Assembly: GCA_000708835.1 (NCBI GenBank)
Contig: DF237167.1
Location: 62,001 to 126,000, forward strand
From: Klebsormidium nitens
Taxonomy: Eukaryota > Streptophyta > Klebsormidiophyceae > Klebsormidiales > Klebsormidiaceae
Direction: 5' to 3'
Length of the DNA stretch: 64,000 nucleotides
The first letter of the stretch is position 1; every line of letters starts with the position of its first letter. Positions 36,048 to 48,209 of the stretch are shown one piece after another. The notes under the pieces are model-generated. The model searched no databases. It had not been told where the DNA came from and saw nothing but the letters and a program-made list of their open reading frames with translations. The position numbers and the translations under genes are program-made.

Positions 36048-39000
36048 CTAAAGGCTGCCGCCTTTTTGTGCCTCAAACCACGTGGTTAACGGAAACCAAG
36101 TGGTTAACCTGGTAAAGGCTTGAGTATCATAATCAGGGGACAGACTGCACCTACCTCGTCAGCTCTGTTCTCGAGCAAGTCGGTCGAGCGAGGGGGATCC
36201 CTTCAATCGTAGAGCTCATTGCCACCACCTGTAAGCCAAAGGGCCTCAACGTCAAACCTCTTTCTCTTCTCTTGTACTGAGTCTCACTTTTCTTGCCGTA
36301 TGACGGCTCAACGCTGTTGTTGCCAGAGAAAGCTGGAGTGTGGACAAAGAAAGCCTGCTTATACTGGCTCGTTTAAGGGCTTATATCATTTGTCACCTTT
36401 GCGACTTTTGTCCCTGAGGTGTTCCCTGAGGTGTGTTGCTTGGAGCGAGACGGAAAGGTGGGAAGTCTAATGAGCTAATTGCTCTTCTAGAAAACACAGG
36501 CCTAAACTTCGACTAGTTTGCCCTGATCCGTCATTTCCGTTCGCCTGTTCTGCAATAAAGTTGCACCAGAGATGTGGAGATGATCGATGTGCTTCCGCAC
36601 AAAGTGAGTGCGCACAGCTTTTCAGGTGCGAAAGAAGATAGGTTCCTTAGCTGCATCAGGCAGCTCCCTCTGGCCCAACCCAGATGCTGAACTCCTAGCC
36701 AGAACTAAGAAGAAGGCAACGCTTTCCGAAAAGACCACTCAGTGCTGTGGCTCACACTAAACGTGTGCGGCAAAATGTTAAAGCTGCCTGCTGCATTCCA
36801 CTGGGGGCCTTACAGTATAGGCACTTGACGCACTTTGCCCTCTTTTGCCCGGCCAAAAACGAGCCCATCGACAGGGACAGGTAGCAATTGGGGAAGGTTG
36901 AGGCAGAGCGGAAGCCTTGCTAAAGACCTGGACGTCAAAGCACAAGTGTCTGGTCGACACCTGGAGTGGGAAGTGTGGTATCAAAAGGGGACTGGAGTTC
37001 GTAAAAGACAGCGTTCTTGGAGACTGTAAAAGAGTGACCTCGAAAGTTTCCATAAGCCTTTGCCCTCCCCAACCGCTTTCCTCAGCAATTCATCCTTTCC
37101 CGTCATTCTTCCCTTCAATCTTTCCCTTCGGTTCGGCCAAGTGTAGCACATTCTGTCTCAGTCCAGCATTGTGCGCTTATCCAGCATAAACTGACACGAG
37201 GTGACTTTTTAGCAAGGGTTAGAAAAAGCAGGCAGCTCCTGCCAAAGACACTTTCTCAAAGGCGCCTTTGCAGCTTCTTTGCTCCACCAATTGTACAGCT
37301 GACGACTGATGTCACCACATTTGTTGCCACAGAAGAATCGGGGCGAATAACCTGGGGACTGCCGCATTTATTATCTTTGCTTCTCCATGCCAAGAAGGGA
37401 AAAAGCCAGTACACCATACTGGTGGCAGAAAATGGGGCAGCCAAATTCTGTCCATTGAACCTATTCCAAACCCTTCTCAAATGTCTCACCTTGTCGTTGA
37501 GGGGCTCAGCTGGTGGCCCTCAGTTGCGCCAAGACGGCAAGCCGCACCGCCTTCTTCCTGCAGCTCATTCCCACTCGGATTTGCATAGCTGGCCATGATC
37601 TTTGCTCTTGCTTTCGCACTGTGGAGATGGAAAGCGGCGGCAGCACGTTGTTCGCTGCTCGTTTGCTGACTGGGTTCAACGACTCAGAATGCCAATAGGT
37701 CACAATCACAAGAATCAGAGCAGAGCAGAGTAGAAAGCGCAGGTCAGGGAACTGAGCCTGAAACAGGCGCAGCTGGGAAAGACATGACTAAGGAAAGAAA
37801 CCGCCTCTGAAACTTGTGGCAGGGCACCACCTTCGAAACTTTATGACAATGTGAGCAGCACTTGGTTTCCCATTGCATTGGCAGTGGCGGCACGCAGCTG
37901 CATCCTGGGTTGTCGGCGTATGGTCCTCCGGTCACAGACAAGGAGGCCAAGAAGTTCCCAAAGGCAGCGCTATTTTGGCCTGTAAGCAGTATCGGCTAAG
38001 GGTATTTTTACCTACGCTCTCGAAGTTTGGAGCATTTAATGCAAGCAATGAAGATCAGACAGACTCTGCAGCCAGCCAAGATTCAGAACTTGTCACCGTT
38101 TGACAGTAAAAGTGAAACCCTAAGTCTTAATCTTCCAAAATCTGCCAGCCTCTACTTCTGCACTCCTGGAACAATTAGAGGACAGCGCCAGAGTCCTGCT
38201 TCATTGAAGAAAAACCGTGTACAGGATGAAGGCAAGCGGCCAGCTGCTGTCCACTTGCGCCTTGAGAAGACTCGAGCAAACAGCAGAGTGAATTGCCTCG
38301 AATTGGCACTATAATGACAATGTTATCAATGAGAGAGCTTCTTGCTTAATTTGGCCCCGCCAGCGCTACGTTTGGCGCCCGGTTCTGCGAAACATGGGAG
38401 ATCAGGTAAGAAGCGCGCCCAATGCTGTCTCGGATGAATCGAGGTGTCAGAATGCTTCTCACATTTTGCTTGTTTCCAGAGGTTATTAGGTCCTTTTGAA
38501 AGGGGTAGGTCATCAGGGATCCCTCAGCAGCATCACCACCGAAGTAGGCGTACTTTTGTGAGCTGTGACACTCAACATCCAAGCATTCCCAAATTACATG
38601 CGGATGTGGTATAAAAGCAACCAGGCGAGGCTGCCGACACCTAGAGCCTTTACTTGTATGTCGCTCTTCTTGAAATGGTCGTTGGTTGCACTATCTGGCT
38701 CTCTTTACCAGCATTCAGCCCTCATCAGTTCGGTGCGGATAGTTAGGCCATTCCATATCAGATCCCCGGTCCAGCCCCCTTTCAATTGGACATGTGAAGG
38801 AGAATTGTCCGCTCTTCTCTATTGGTATCTACTACCAAGCATGGGCTGAGTCTAGGGGCAAAGCTCCAAGTTTTCACGAAAATCGCGGTTTCTTCAAGCG
38901 AACCAAGGAAGGAGTCTTGAGCCACAAGAAAAGATAAACACTTGTTCTTCTTGTCTACAACCCCTGGGGAAATCTGGGTCGGTTGGGGACCAGAAATTGG

Positions 39001-39070
39001 GATCTAACTTTGGATGGCTTGAGCCTGATCACTCTAGCCCTTGTTCTGCAGGTTTCTCTACAGAGGAACA
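36048..39070. other. Intergenic, no supported gene
   Basis: Upstream flank of the methyltransferase gene. A possible short exon lies at about 38362-38405, between an acceptor-like CCGCCAG and a GTAAGA donor; it could belong to the 5' leader of the methyltransferase transcript. GCTCTGCAG before 39052 is a good acceptor just ahead of the ATG at 39071. Nothing else is convincing. Confidence 0.4.
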
Positions 39071-41136
39071 ATGAAGTCTACGGAATCTCCGAAAGATGTC
39101 GCGGCGGTGGCCAAGGGCTGGAGCAGCAGAGACGTCCGCATCTTGTTCCTTATCGTGGTGACCTTCGTTTTGATTGTCGTCGTCATGGTGCCCCTTCGCA
39201 CCAACGGCGGCATGGCTTTCCTCAATGAGAAGCCGCAGGTCAGTCATCACTGTATTCTTTACCCCACCTCTTTCAAGTGAACCATTTTAGCAGGACGGTG
39301 AACAAGAAAGAGGTCGTACCAATATGCTCAAGCCCAAAGCCACAGGGATTTGGAACGAAACATAGTGAGACGACCCGCTTCAATCAAGAAAGCTTGGTGA
39401 AGCAATTACCAGATAGGGGGTTGTGTTGATTGTGTATTGCAACTCTACTTCCTTGAGTAGGTGCGCCGTGCCCCTCCACATCGAGCTGTGTGCACGCAGA
39501 GTTGTCACCTGTTTCAAGGTGCTGCTTCTACCAGATTAATGCGAAAAGCAGACAAAGACGCTTGCTCTCTCGAGTTTGACCAAAAGGAATACGTTATTGC
39601 ATGTTTCAGGTTTCTAGGATAGAAGTTGCAGCAATTGAACCCGGAATTCCCTGGCGTCAGTACTGTGGTGCATGACTTTTGCTTGGTTTGAGGGGACTCG
39701 TGACACATTCGCGGTTAGGTGCTTTGACATCAAGAAGGGACGCTAAAATCTTGGACAGAATAGACTCGTGCTAACTTCTGGTTACTAGCTTGGGTTAGCA
39801 TTTGGCCTTCAGTAACCATTCATTTGGGTTAAGATGGTTGGAAGGTCAACTGCTCCTGGCTTGGGACCTGCTTGCGGGTTAGAGTTGGTAGCACAGCCGA
39901 TTTATCAAAGCCTAGCCTTCTCCAACGATAACTCTTCTTCAGTGGACATCACTGTTGCACGTAGGTTTAAGAAATTAGACTAAGCAACAGAATTTTTCCG
40001 AAACCAGGCCATGGAAGACACTGAGCTAGGTTAATGCCACCGGACTGCGGCACTTCCGCAAAAACGAGTCTGTCACGTTTTATGACCCTACCCCCACCAC
40101 AGGAAGTTGTGGCTGCTAACCAGGCTGAGTCCATCGACTTGAGAGTCAGGTTATAAGATATTAACCTGGATTTATCCTTGTTCCAAGGCTGGTTACTCGA
40201 GTCTGGTTAATGAACATGTAGCCACTTCCTGACCATCCCCGAAACGGCCCAGACCCATTCATTGTTAACGGCCAGAAGCTCTCGATCATTTTCCTGCAGG
40301 TTTTGGACCCAAACTGCCGCGGAGGTCTTGGCGGGCCAGAGTGCGCGCAAGAGGCGTACTGGCAGCGCACGTCGGAGAGCCTTTCTCGCTGGCGGGGTGG
40401 CTTGTTTCCGCGAATGGCGGCGCTGTATCGTGAAAGCACCCAATGCAACAAAACGGCGTGTCCTAAAAAGCCGACGGAGCCCTTAGGCCACAATCGCTTC
40501 TCTTTGTTCCAGCCCTTCGTCGACTGCCCCCCGGGCATGCCGCTCAAGCGGTGGGGAGCAAAGGGGGATGGCGGCAAGTGGCTCTGCGGCGTCGAGGTCC
40601 TGAAGGAGGGGTGCGTAATTCTTTCGCTCGGGAGCAACGGTCACTTCGACTTTGAGGATGCGATGCTCGAGAACACGCCCTGCGAGGTGCATACTTTTGA
40701 TTGCACGTATGACGGGGCTAGCCGAGGCCCGCGCCATCGTTACCACAAGCAGTGCCTGGGAAGCCCGGAAAAAGGGGCGGAAGACCCGGCGTTCATCACG
40801 CTTGCACATGCGGTGCGGGACAATGAGATCAAGGAAGTGAGCTTGCTAAAGATGGATATCGAAGGGTTCGAGTACGATGTGATGTCGCTGTGGCAGGATA
40901 GCGATCCGTTGCCCGCGCAAGTGTCGTTTGAACTGCACTACGGTGGTGTGTATGACGGCACTTGGCCGGGCCCCAAAGCCAAGACTGTCATGTGGAGTTG
41001 GCGGGATGTGAGCTTGAGCGAGTTGGTAGTCTTTATGTCGCACTTGGCAGAGTTGGGGTATGCGATTATCAACAAGGAAGATAACCCGCTGTGCCGCCAT
41101 TGCAGCGAGTTCACATTGATCAGGGTAAGGCGATAG
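39071..41136 (+). CDS. Type II membrane Methyltransf_22 (METTL24/FkbM-like) methyltransferase
   Basis: Two exons, 39071-39238 and 40300-41136, join in phase 0 to give 334 aa. The ATG follows a likely leader acceptor by 19 bases. Residues about 25-43 form one hydrophobic helix after a short cytosolic tail, so the catalytic part should lie in the Golgi or ER lumen. The lumenal part matches the Methyltransf_22 pattern: GDGGKWLCG, then the nucleotide-binding strand ILSLGSNGHFDFE, CEVHTFDCT, and the LLKMDIEGFEYDV motif typical of FkbM-type enzymes. Many cysteines (DPNC, PEC, TQC, TAC, DCP, CRHC) fit a lumenal domain with disulphides. Family members are S-adenosylmethionine-dependent; O-methylation of a glycan is a possibility, but the substrate is unknown. 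Confidence 0.85.
40102..40229 (-). mobile_element. MITE-like short element, copy 3
   Basis: About 128 bp inside the intron of the methyltransferase gene, in reverse orientation. Its ends both begin GGAAGT followed by a GGCT block, forming a terminal inverted repeat. The core GGCTGCTAACCAGGCTGA is the reverse complement of the core in the other two copies. Confidence 0.6.
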
Positions 41137-42146
41137 AGGGGGGGACCTTAGAAGAAAAGAAATAGTAAAATTCCACCGACGTACACACGGCAAAGATATG
41201 TGTTAAGCCAGAAATTTTTCGAAAGTGTTTGCAGCAGCGGCTGTTTATTGTCGTCATTGTACAACATGCAGTCCTAAAGTTGCCACACATTGAAACATGG
41301 CCGTCCGATACTTCGAACTTAGTCCAGGCATGCAAGCGAAGACCGGACCGTCCGTACGTCATATCCTTAGTAAAGGTGGCAACGCGTCCGGCCGTTTTGC
41401 AGCCGGGCCTTGCGTGCAATGAAGATCGGACATGCAAATCTATGCCGACATGCAGAGACTCAATCTTGCACGGGTTCATGTTTCAGTTTGCATCAATATC
41501 ACGCCGGGTGTTTCGCTTAGGCTACGCTTGAAAGAAAACTTGAAAGCTTCAAGGCTTAGTCTCAATCATTAAATCACAATGATGACGGTGATCAATGCGT
41601 TACTTATTAGGGAAGCTCAACCAATGTGCAGCTTGCCGGGCCTGCTTCGACGCTGCACGATCGTATTGACCGATCATTCGTATGCGCCTAGAATCATGTC
41701 CACGGCGCGATAAACCGAGTCGGATACTTGTTAACCCGCGGGAGCTTTGTATAAGCTTTCATCGAGAACCGGCGGTCATTAGTGCCGCCACTCACGCATC
41801 AATGCGCTTAGTCCAAGCGTGTTAAGGCAACTTACATGCATGTGTTCGTGATTGAAGTTGACTTGAAAATTTCAACCCCGCCGATTTGTGCGAGAACGTG
41901 CGATTCAATGATTGCAACTGGGTCATTCAATTATCTTTAGAGGATGCATATGGTAATCGATTAAATACCATGTACCGAGAAACACCTGTCACCGTGTGGT
42001 TTATACTTATATGATCATGTCCGCTTTGCGTTCTAAGCTGTGTGGTGCAACTTCCAAGCGTCCTGGACTCCTTATGGACGACACCGACTGGCATACCTCA
42101 TTTGCAACACTCCGACTTCTCGACCGACCGTGACATATGCACCAAC
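41137..42146. other. Intergenic, no gene recognised
   Basis: Spacer between the 3' ends of the convergent methyltransferase and inverted kelch paralogue. It should contain both 3' untranslated regions. No other feature is seen. Confidence 0.5.
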
Positions 42147-45100
42147 TCATTTACGCTTTCCCAGAAACTGCTTGGGGTAGGGGAAGTTCTGCTGCCAACT
42201 CGCCGCTTTGTTTTTCCACCACCCCCTGTCCTGCGATCCCTGCTGAGCAGCGCACGGTTCTGGGGTAGGCAAATCTGCCACGTCGACAATCATGACGCGA
42301 TCGGTGGCCGCCAGATTGTAACTCTCCCCACCCCCGAGAATGTACCACTTGTCGTTCCAGAAAGCGGAACCGGCTCCGAAGACCGGAAACGGAAGCGGAT
42401 CAACGTGGCAGAACCTGCGCGCAGGCCATGTGTTTAGCTTTGAGCGTAAGAAGGGCGTTGGCATTCGGACCCCGTTGGCGACACGAAAGCAGGTGAAAGC
42501 TCTCCGTCGTCGCCTTGCTTGACCGCAGGTCATCAAGTGACGGGAGGCGCGCGACAGGCGTGACAGCGCTACTGCTTCGCAGCGCAGGTTGCCGGGAGAT
42601 TGAGCCCCGCTAAGCCATGTACAAAGCAAAAGCCTCGAGATGTCGAGATTCGAAACTTGTTCGAAATCTCGTTCTACTCGGTTGAGAAAACAAAAGCGCC
42701 CGAGTCTTCAGATTCGGGTGCGCCTTTACAGCTTCCTCTTTCGTCAAACAATCAACGGCTCCCGGAAAGCTTGAGAGAAACTTTTTTGAGCTCAGTTTGT
42801 GGCCTATGCCTGTGCGCTTGGATCCTACCGTCACCCGGAGCGGCTCTTTAGGCGAGCAACGAGTATGTCGCCACGTCTTCAGAGGTTTGTTTCAAGCAGA
42901 AACTGAGTTTCTGGTTCGGTACGACGCAAACCGTTTTAAGACGCAAAAGCGTTTTTTTTGCAAGCCTGCTAAATTCTGACCAAGAAGTGCATTAAAACTG
43001 TGACTTCGGAAAGGTGTAAAATTCAAATTAAACGTCGGGTCACTCAAACATCGCCACTGGCACGTGAAACGCTCTTTTTTTTTCTTTTGAGAGGCGATTT
43101 TACCTCAACATTGAAGGTGGCCAGCTCCACATATGTCCAAAGGTTCTCGAACCCAAATGAAAGGTGGCATCGAGTGAAGCTGTCGCATCTTGATGCCACA
43201 TATGAACCTGCGCTTTTCTCACCAAACGTCTCCCTCGAAGTCGTACTCGGACAGGGACGTCATCGCCATCCCGTTTGAGCCCAGATACACTTCGCCCCCT
43301 CCCGCCAACATACTCGGCCGTTTTCCCGGACGCTGAATCACGGTTACGATCGGGGCAGCTCTGGGGTTAGGCAGCGGCTGCCTCACGGACCACTGGTTAA
43401 CGGCCGGGTTATATACCGCGAGCTGGGTTATGGAGTGGCGGTAGTGGTCGTGCGTGAATTTGGGGTTAGGGGAACCGTAGCGCGGGTCGAAAGTTGACGC
43501 GCCCCCGACTGCCCAAAGCTCACCTTCGTGAGCAATTAGCACGATGTGATCTGCCGCCTGCAGAGCGCAATGAAGACAGGTGTAAGGGCAGTGAAGTTGT
43601 CATGTTGAGGTACCGTAGGATCCAATAGTGAGGTTGGAGACGGGGTTTTAGAAAGCCTGTCAGAGGGATGAGATTCAAAGGCCGCGAAATTGTCTTTTTG
43701 AGCGGTTCTGAAACTGCGCAAAGCGTGCTTCTCTGGTATCTGGAAGCTCTGAGATTCACCACAGCTCATCCTGAATTCGACTATTGGTTCGATCACGGGT
43801 CTCGATCGCGGAAGGTATTTAGAAACTCTCTATCTGCGACGCGGAAACCAGGCTCTTTCGCTGACAAAGGTAGAAGCCCAGAAGATAGACTGCGAAAATC
43901 CGGAAGCGCCCGTGACGTCATCTACAGGACCTCGGAGGGCGTATGAGGCATATCCTTTCGGCAGTAAGCGAGAAAGCCGCTTGTCGTGTTTGTCTTTCTC
44001 CCCCTCGTTTCTGACTAGACTCATCAGCTCGTATCGGGCTCTTCCGTGCCAGAACAATAATCGGCAGAGCTCCGACAAGGATGGCCCGAAAACGGAGTTT
44101 GAATAGGATGGTCTAGTGATTGGTGTGCTTGAAACCAGGGGCTCGAAACTTCGCCACAGTCCTACGACTTAGCAACGCCTGTACCCAAAAGCTATTTGAC
44201 TATGGGACGATAGTTGATCAAGAATCCTCGGCCAATCATGAATCCCTCTTGATAAAGCGGGAAGTCCCGAGAGGGCCTTAAAACGTCAGAAAATCTCTCG
44301 GTCCGTGAATCAAGTGTCAGTGGAGAAGAAGCATCACAAAATTCTAATGCTCAGCTCGAGTACGGTCCCTGATCAAGCTCCATTCAACTTCGACGCTCTC
44401 CTAGTTTCTATGGCAGAAGAATTCTGTTTGGCTTTCACGACCCTCTCAGTGGGACACGCAAACAACTGGTTAGCTGTTAGCTATTCTTCTTTCACGAAAG
44501 ACAACGTTTTAGACATAGGCGCCTTACCTCAGGAAGCGGCGCCGCATCCGACCAGCTGTCATCCCCCGGGTCATAAACCCGCACCAAGTTTCCGGTCCGT
44601 TCCTGAGGCCGCCGCCCCCCCCCACAACAGTACATAAGCTCGCCCAGAAACTCGCACGCGAACCCCCCCCGCCGCTCCCAAATAGCGCGCCCTTTCAACC
44701 CAGCTCGTTCCGCCACCCTTGACGTCCCAAGTGAAATGGAACGCGTCGTTGTTTGAAGTGCTCATGTCGCTCCAATCGGAGCTCCCGACGAGATGGACCA
44801 CCCCCCCGGGGGAAAGTGCCGCGGCCGGGTGGTGCATGAGCACCGAAAATCCGGCCCGGTTGTGACGTCACCGGTCGTCAGGTTGTAGATCGTGGTTCGA
44901 GTGCTGCCGAGCGCTATTGACCAGGAGTGCGCGGCAACTAGAACCGGGGCTTGCTCCCTGCTGACGTTGAACGAACCGAAGAGGATGACGCAGTCGCGCC
45001 AGCGCACGAAGCCCGGTTCTTCGTGGAGGGATCCCTTTAGTCCGTCTTGAATTACTCGCACTTTCAGGCCGCTTTCCGTATCTGCCTCCGTATCCGTTCC

Positions 45101-45623
45101 GGTCTTTCCCCCCGACTTCCGTTCCGTTTCCAACCCCTTTTCAGTCCCCTCAGCTATTCCCCTTTTCTCAAGCGGCTCTGCGTTTTCTCGGACGGTTGCA
45201 GCACCTTCGGGCGTATACAAAATTGAGCTCAATCCTGAATGCTCGCTGCTTCCCTCATCTCTTTGAAAGCTCTTCTTCTGACTTAGGGTGTTCTTTTCTG
45301 TGTCTGTGCTTCCCTCCTTTTGCGTCAGAGGACGTAACAGAATCGTCTGAAACTGGGCGTTCAGTTTAACGCTTTGGAGAAGTGATGCAGCCCCCACATT
45401 GCCTTACCAAACCTGACTGAAGTATTCTCCTCTCTGTGCCGTCTTCTTGTAACCCAAAACCCGCGCGTCGCGCCAGTTTGAAACCCCGGTAACCAGCAAA
45501 AGTTCCGGTGACTAGGGCTACCAAACCCAGAAAAAGCACTGGGGAGACGAAAGCCGCCCGGATCCTAGTAGAGTTCGTTGAGCTCCTCCGAGCCCGGACC
45601 GGCTGGGAGCTAGGTGACTTCAT
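42147..45623 (-). pseudogene. Inverted kelch-protein paralogue with three apparent frameshifts
   Basis: Exons 45623-44528, 43557-43223 and 42414-42147 match the three exons of the kelch gene at 11693-14054, with the same intron phases (0 and 2) and near-identical exon 3. Exons 2 and 3 are intact. Exon 1 needs three shifts to keep the homologous frame: one extra base near 45391 in a run of five C (plus strand), one missing base near 44845, and one extra base in the eight-C run at 44663-44670, where the paralogue has seven. Two of the three are at homopolymers, so sequencing error is a real alternative to decay. A stem insertion of about 50 residues rich in Glu, Lys and Thr is unique to this copy. 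The N-terminal anchor is kept. If the shifts are errors, this is a functional gene of about 565 aa. Confidence 0.65.
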
Positions 45624-48209
45624 TGGATGCCGAAATTGGGCACCTTTTGTTGCGTCAGAGCAGGTACTGGGCGAATCTAACTTTAACAAGTTTGAAGCAC
45701 CCCACATATGGAAGATGATCGCCCCCAGCGCGGGCGCGACTGTCTAGAAGCCCATCTGTCCTTTTGGGCCGGGTTAATCAAGCTGCTTCAATTGAACGTT
45801 TACTTCACTCTTTAGTTAAGGAGAGCCCTGTTCTCTGATAGTTGGGCCGTCGCTCACAAATAAGCGGTATGTTGACAACGTTTGACCAAAAGTATACGCG
45901 AAAAGAGCGTTAGAATCGAGTCGCGATCGGGCGCCTTTGTTCTAGGATTCTAAAGGAGGGTGCAGAATCAACGGGGGCTGTAAAAGTAGGCATGCTACAA
46001 GGAAGATTGCGCTCAGAAAGCAAGGGTCACGTGCAAGGGGCTACTATGTCCTTATCCCTACAGAATCGAAGGAAAAAGGGGTGGCATACCTATCCAAACA
46101 CGTTCCCTATTTCTGTGTCTTACCATCAGGCTAAGATGGTGTTGTGTATTGAAATGGAGAGCGCAAGCGTAAAGATAAGGCTTGAATCACCAATTAATGC
46201 TGCAGACATGTATTTCTATTGTGAACTTAGCAGTGCCGCAAATCTTTGTAGACCGTCCGGCCTGACCGGATGATCATGACTGGGCTTGATGACCAGGCTT
46301 CCGAATTCATGATAAATCTCCACAATACAATCTGATTGCAGGGACGTCATCTGGATCATGCTGAAGTCAGCGATCTGCTGGGTGCTCTGCTGCACAAACC
46401 GGTGCTAACCCCAAGTATAGGTTCATTGCAGCAGTTGGTATAATTCCAAAAGACCTGTCTCAGAACTCTAGCGGTTCACATGGGCCCGAGTACTTCAAGG
46501 CTTGAGCGCCAAACTTGCAATCCGTATTCCCGTATCGACACCATGCCAAGATTCAAATCACCATGATCTGATCCTTAGCTCCCCAGCTCCCCTCTGTGCT
46601 AAGGCTTATCAGGTTATATGTATGATGGTGTTACGAGTACAGTGATGAGCTTAGAAAAACGACAGATTCAGGAGATGAATCGTTCTCATCATGTATCGTT
46701 GTACCTGCACGCTGTGTTGTCATCTCGGGTAGACTCACACCACGGCGATGTTCACGAATTGCGGTATGTGCACGCACTTCTACTATAACATGCACATCCG
46801 AAATGCTAGTAGATACCAGTGCATGGTTCCTCTGACATACGTACGTGCCGCGGCCTAGTACTACGCCCCAGGTAAGATCAATATTAGCTGACGAGCGTGC
46901 CGCCCCTTCCTTCAGCTGATAGCCTCAGGTTCAATGCATCTGCGCATATGCCATGCACGCTGCCATGCCACTCGCACATGACCTATGACCTGGCAAACAG
47001 CAATATCTGTTGACTGGGCTCAGCGGCTGGACCCTCATGCGCAAGCTAGATTTCATAAAGCTGACAGTGATATAATGCAACTATCCAGGCGGACCGCAGA
47101 ACTTCGCGATGGTCGAAACCGCAGCGCTACCGTCCGATTTCAACATATGGACTCCAGTCTGCAACCTTTAGCCAGGGGGTCGCAAACTTTGGCAGGACCG
47201 GTTCCAATACTGGGGTTCAGACAAACCTTGCCTAACCAAATATAAACGAAAGATCGAGAGCGTTCATTTTTTGACGTCAGAATCTGAACGGCAGCGCTGC
47301 GATTCCTGGTCGTCCCCCAGCCATTTTGTAGTTCTGCCGTCCGCCTGTATCTAGCCTGCTACAGTAGCTGGCCTGATTTACTACCGGAATATCGGCGATT
47401 AAAGTCTAGTGCACTCCCACTGCACCACTGTACTATCAAGCCTCGCCCCTTCTCTACACCTTCTTTAATTCCGATCCCAGGTCTGCTGCGAAAGGATACG
47501 GACTTTGAGAATGTCCGACTATGGTGAACCAGCTCCATCATGGTCCACCTAGGATCTAGGACAAAACTTGACCTAATAGAAACTCAGTGGCCGGTTCCCC
47601 TGCAACCAATCTCGTGTATTTTCCGCGCGCGCTCTAAAACGTGACTTATCATCGAACGGCCTCGGGGCTTCTCAGCAGGTTATGGACGGCGCTGCTAGCG
47701 CCAGATTCGAACACGAAAGAAATTTCAGCGACTCCCCCGGTAGGCCGAAAAGTACAGTAAAACCGGTAGCGCGGTGATAACGTGTCGACGATTATTCTTT
47801 TACCTACTTGTACACTTGTATTTAATATGTGTTCTGAGTCCTAACTTGACTGCCGTCCTAAAGCGCGTCAAAAGGCGTCATATTACCACCGGGCATTTGC
47901 CCCTTGCGCCTTTTCCGGGTTTATATTTACACAGGCATTACATCAGCACCTGCGGGCACAATTATTGCGTCGCTGCATGGACCCACGAAGCGGCATGTGG
48001 CAATTGCTCGGAAGCAAGCTATTCTAGTAGAGAAGCCGCGCTAGCAAGCCGAGCTTTGACCTTGGACCTTGGTCGTTCTTCTTCAAAATTTGTCAAGCAA
48101 TCTTTTGCGAAGGCGTCAAGTTCATGCTTGGCTGCCAACATAGAATCTGACTTGTTGAATCCGTCTTCTCACTCCCTTTCTCCATTCAGAAAGGTTAACC
48201 CAGAAAGCA
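45624..48209. other. Divergent intergenic region, no gene recognised
   Basis: Lies between the starts of the inverted kelch paralogue and the GDSL esterase gene. Only short frames occur and I see no repeat of note. Confidence 0.45.

Noticed and set aside
38362-38405. Short possible exon between an acceptor-like site and a GTAAGA donor
   Set aside because: May be a leader exon of the methyltransferase gene, but 44 bp of sequence without homology is not enough to call.
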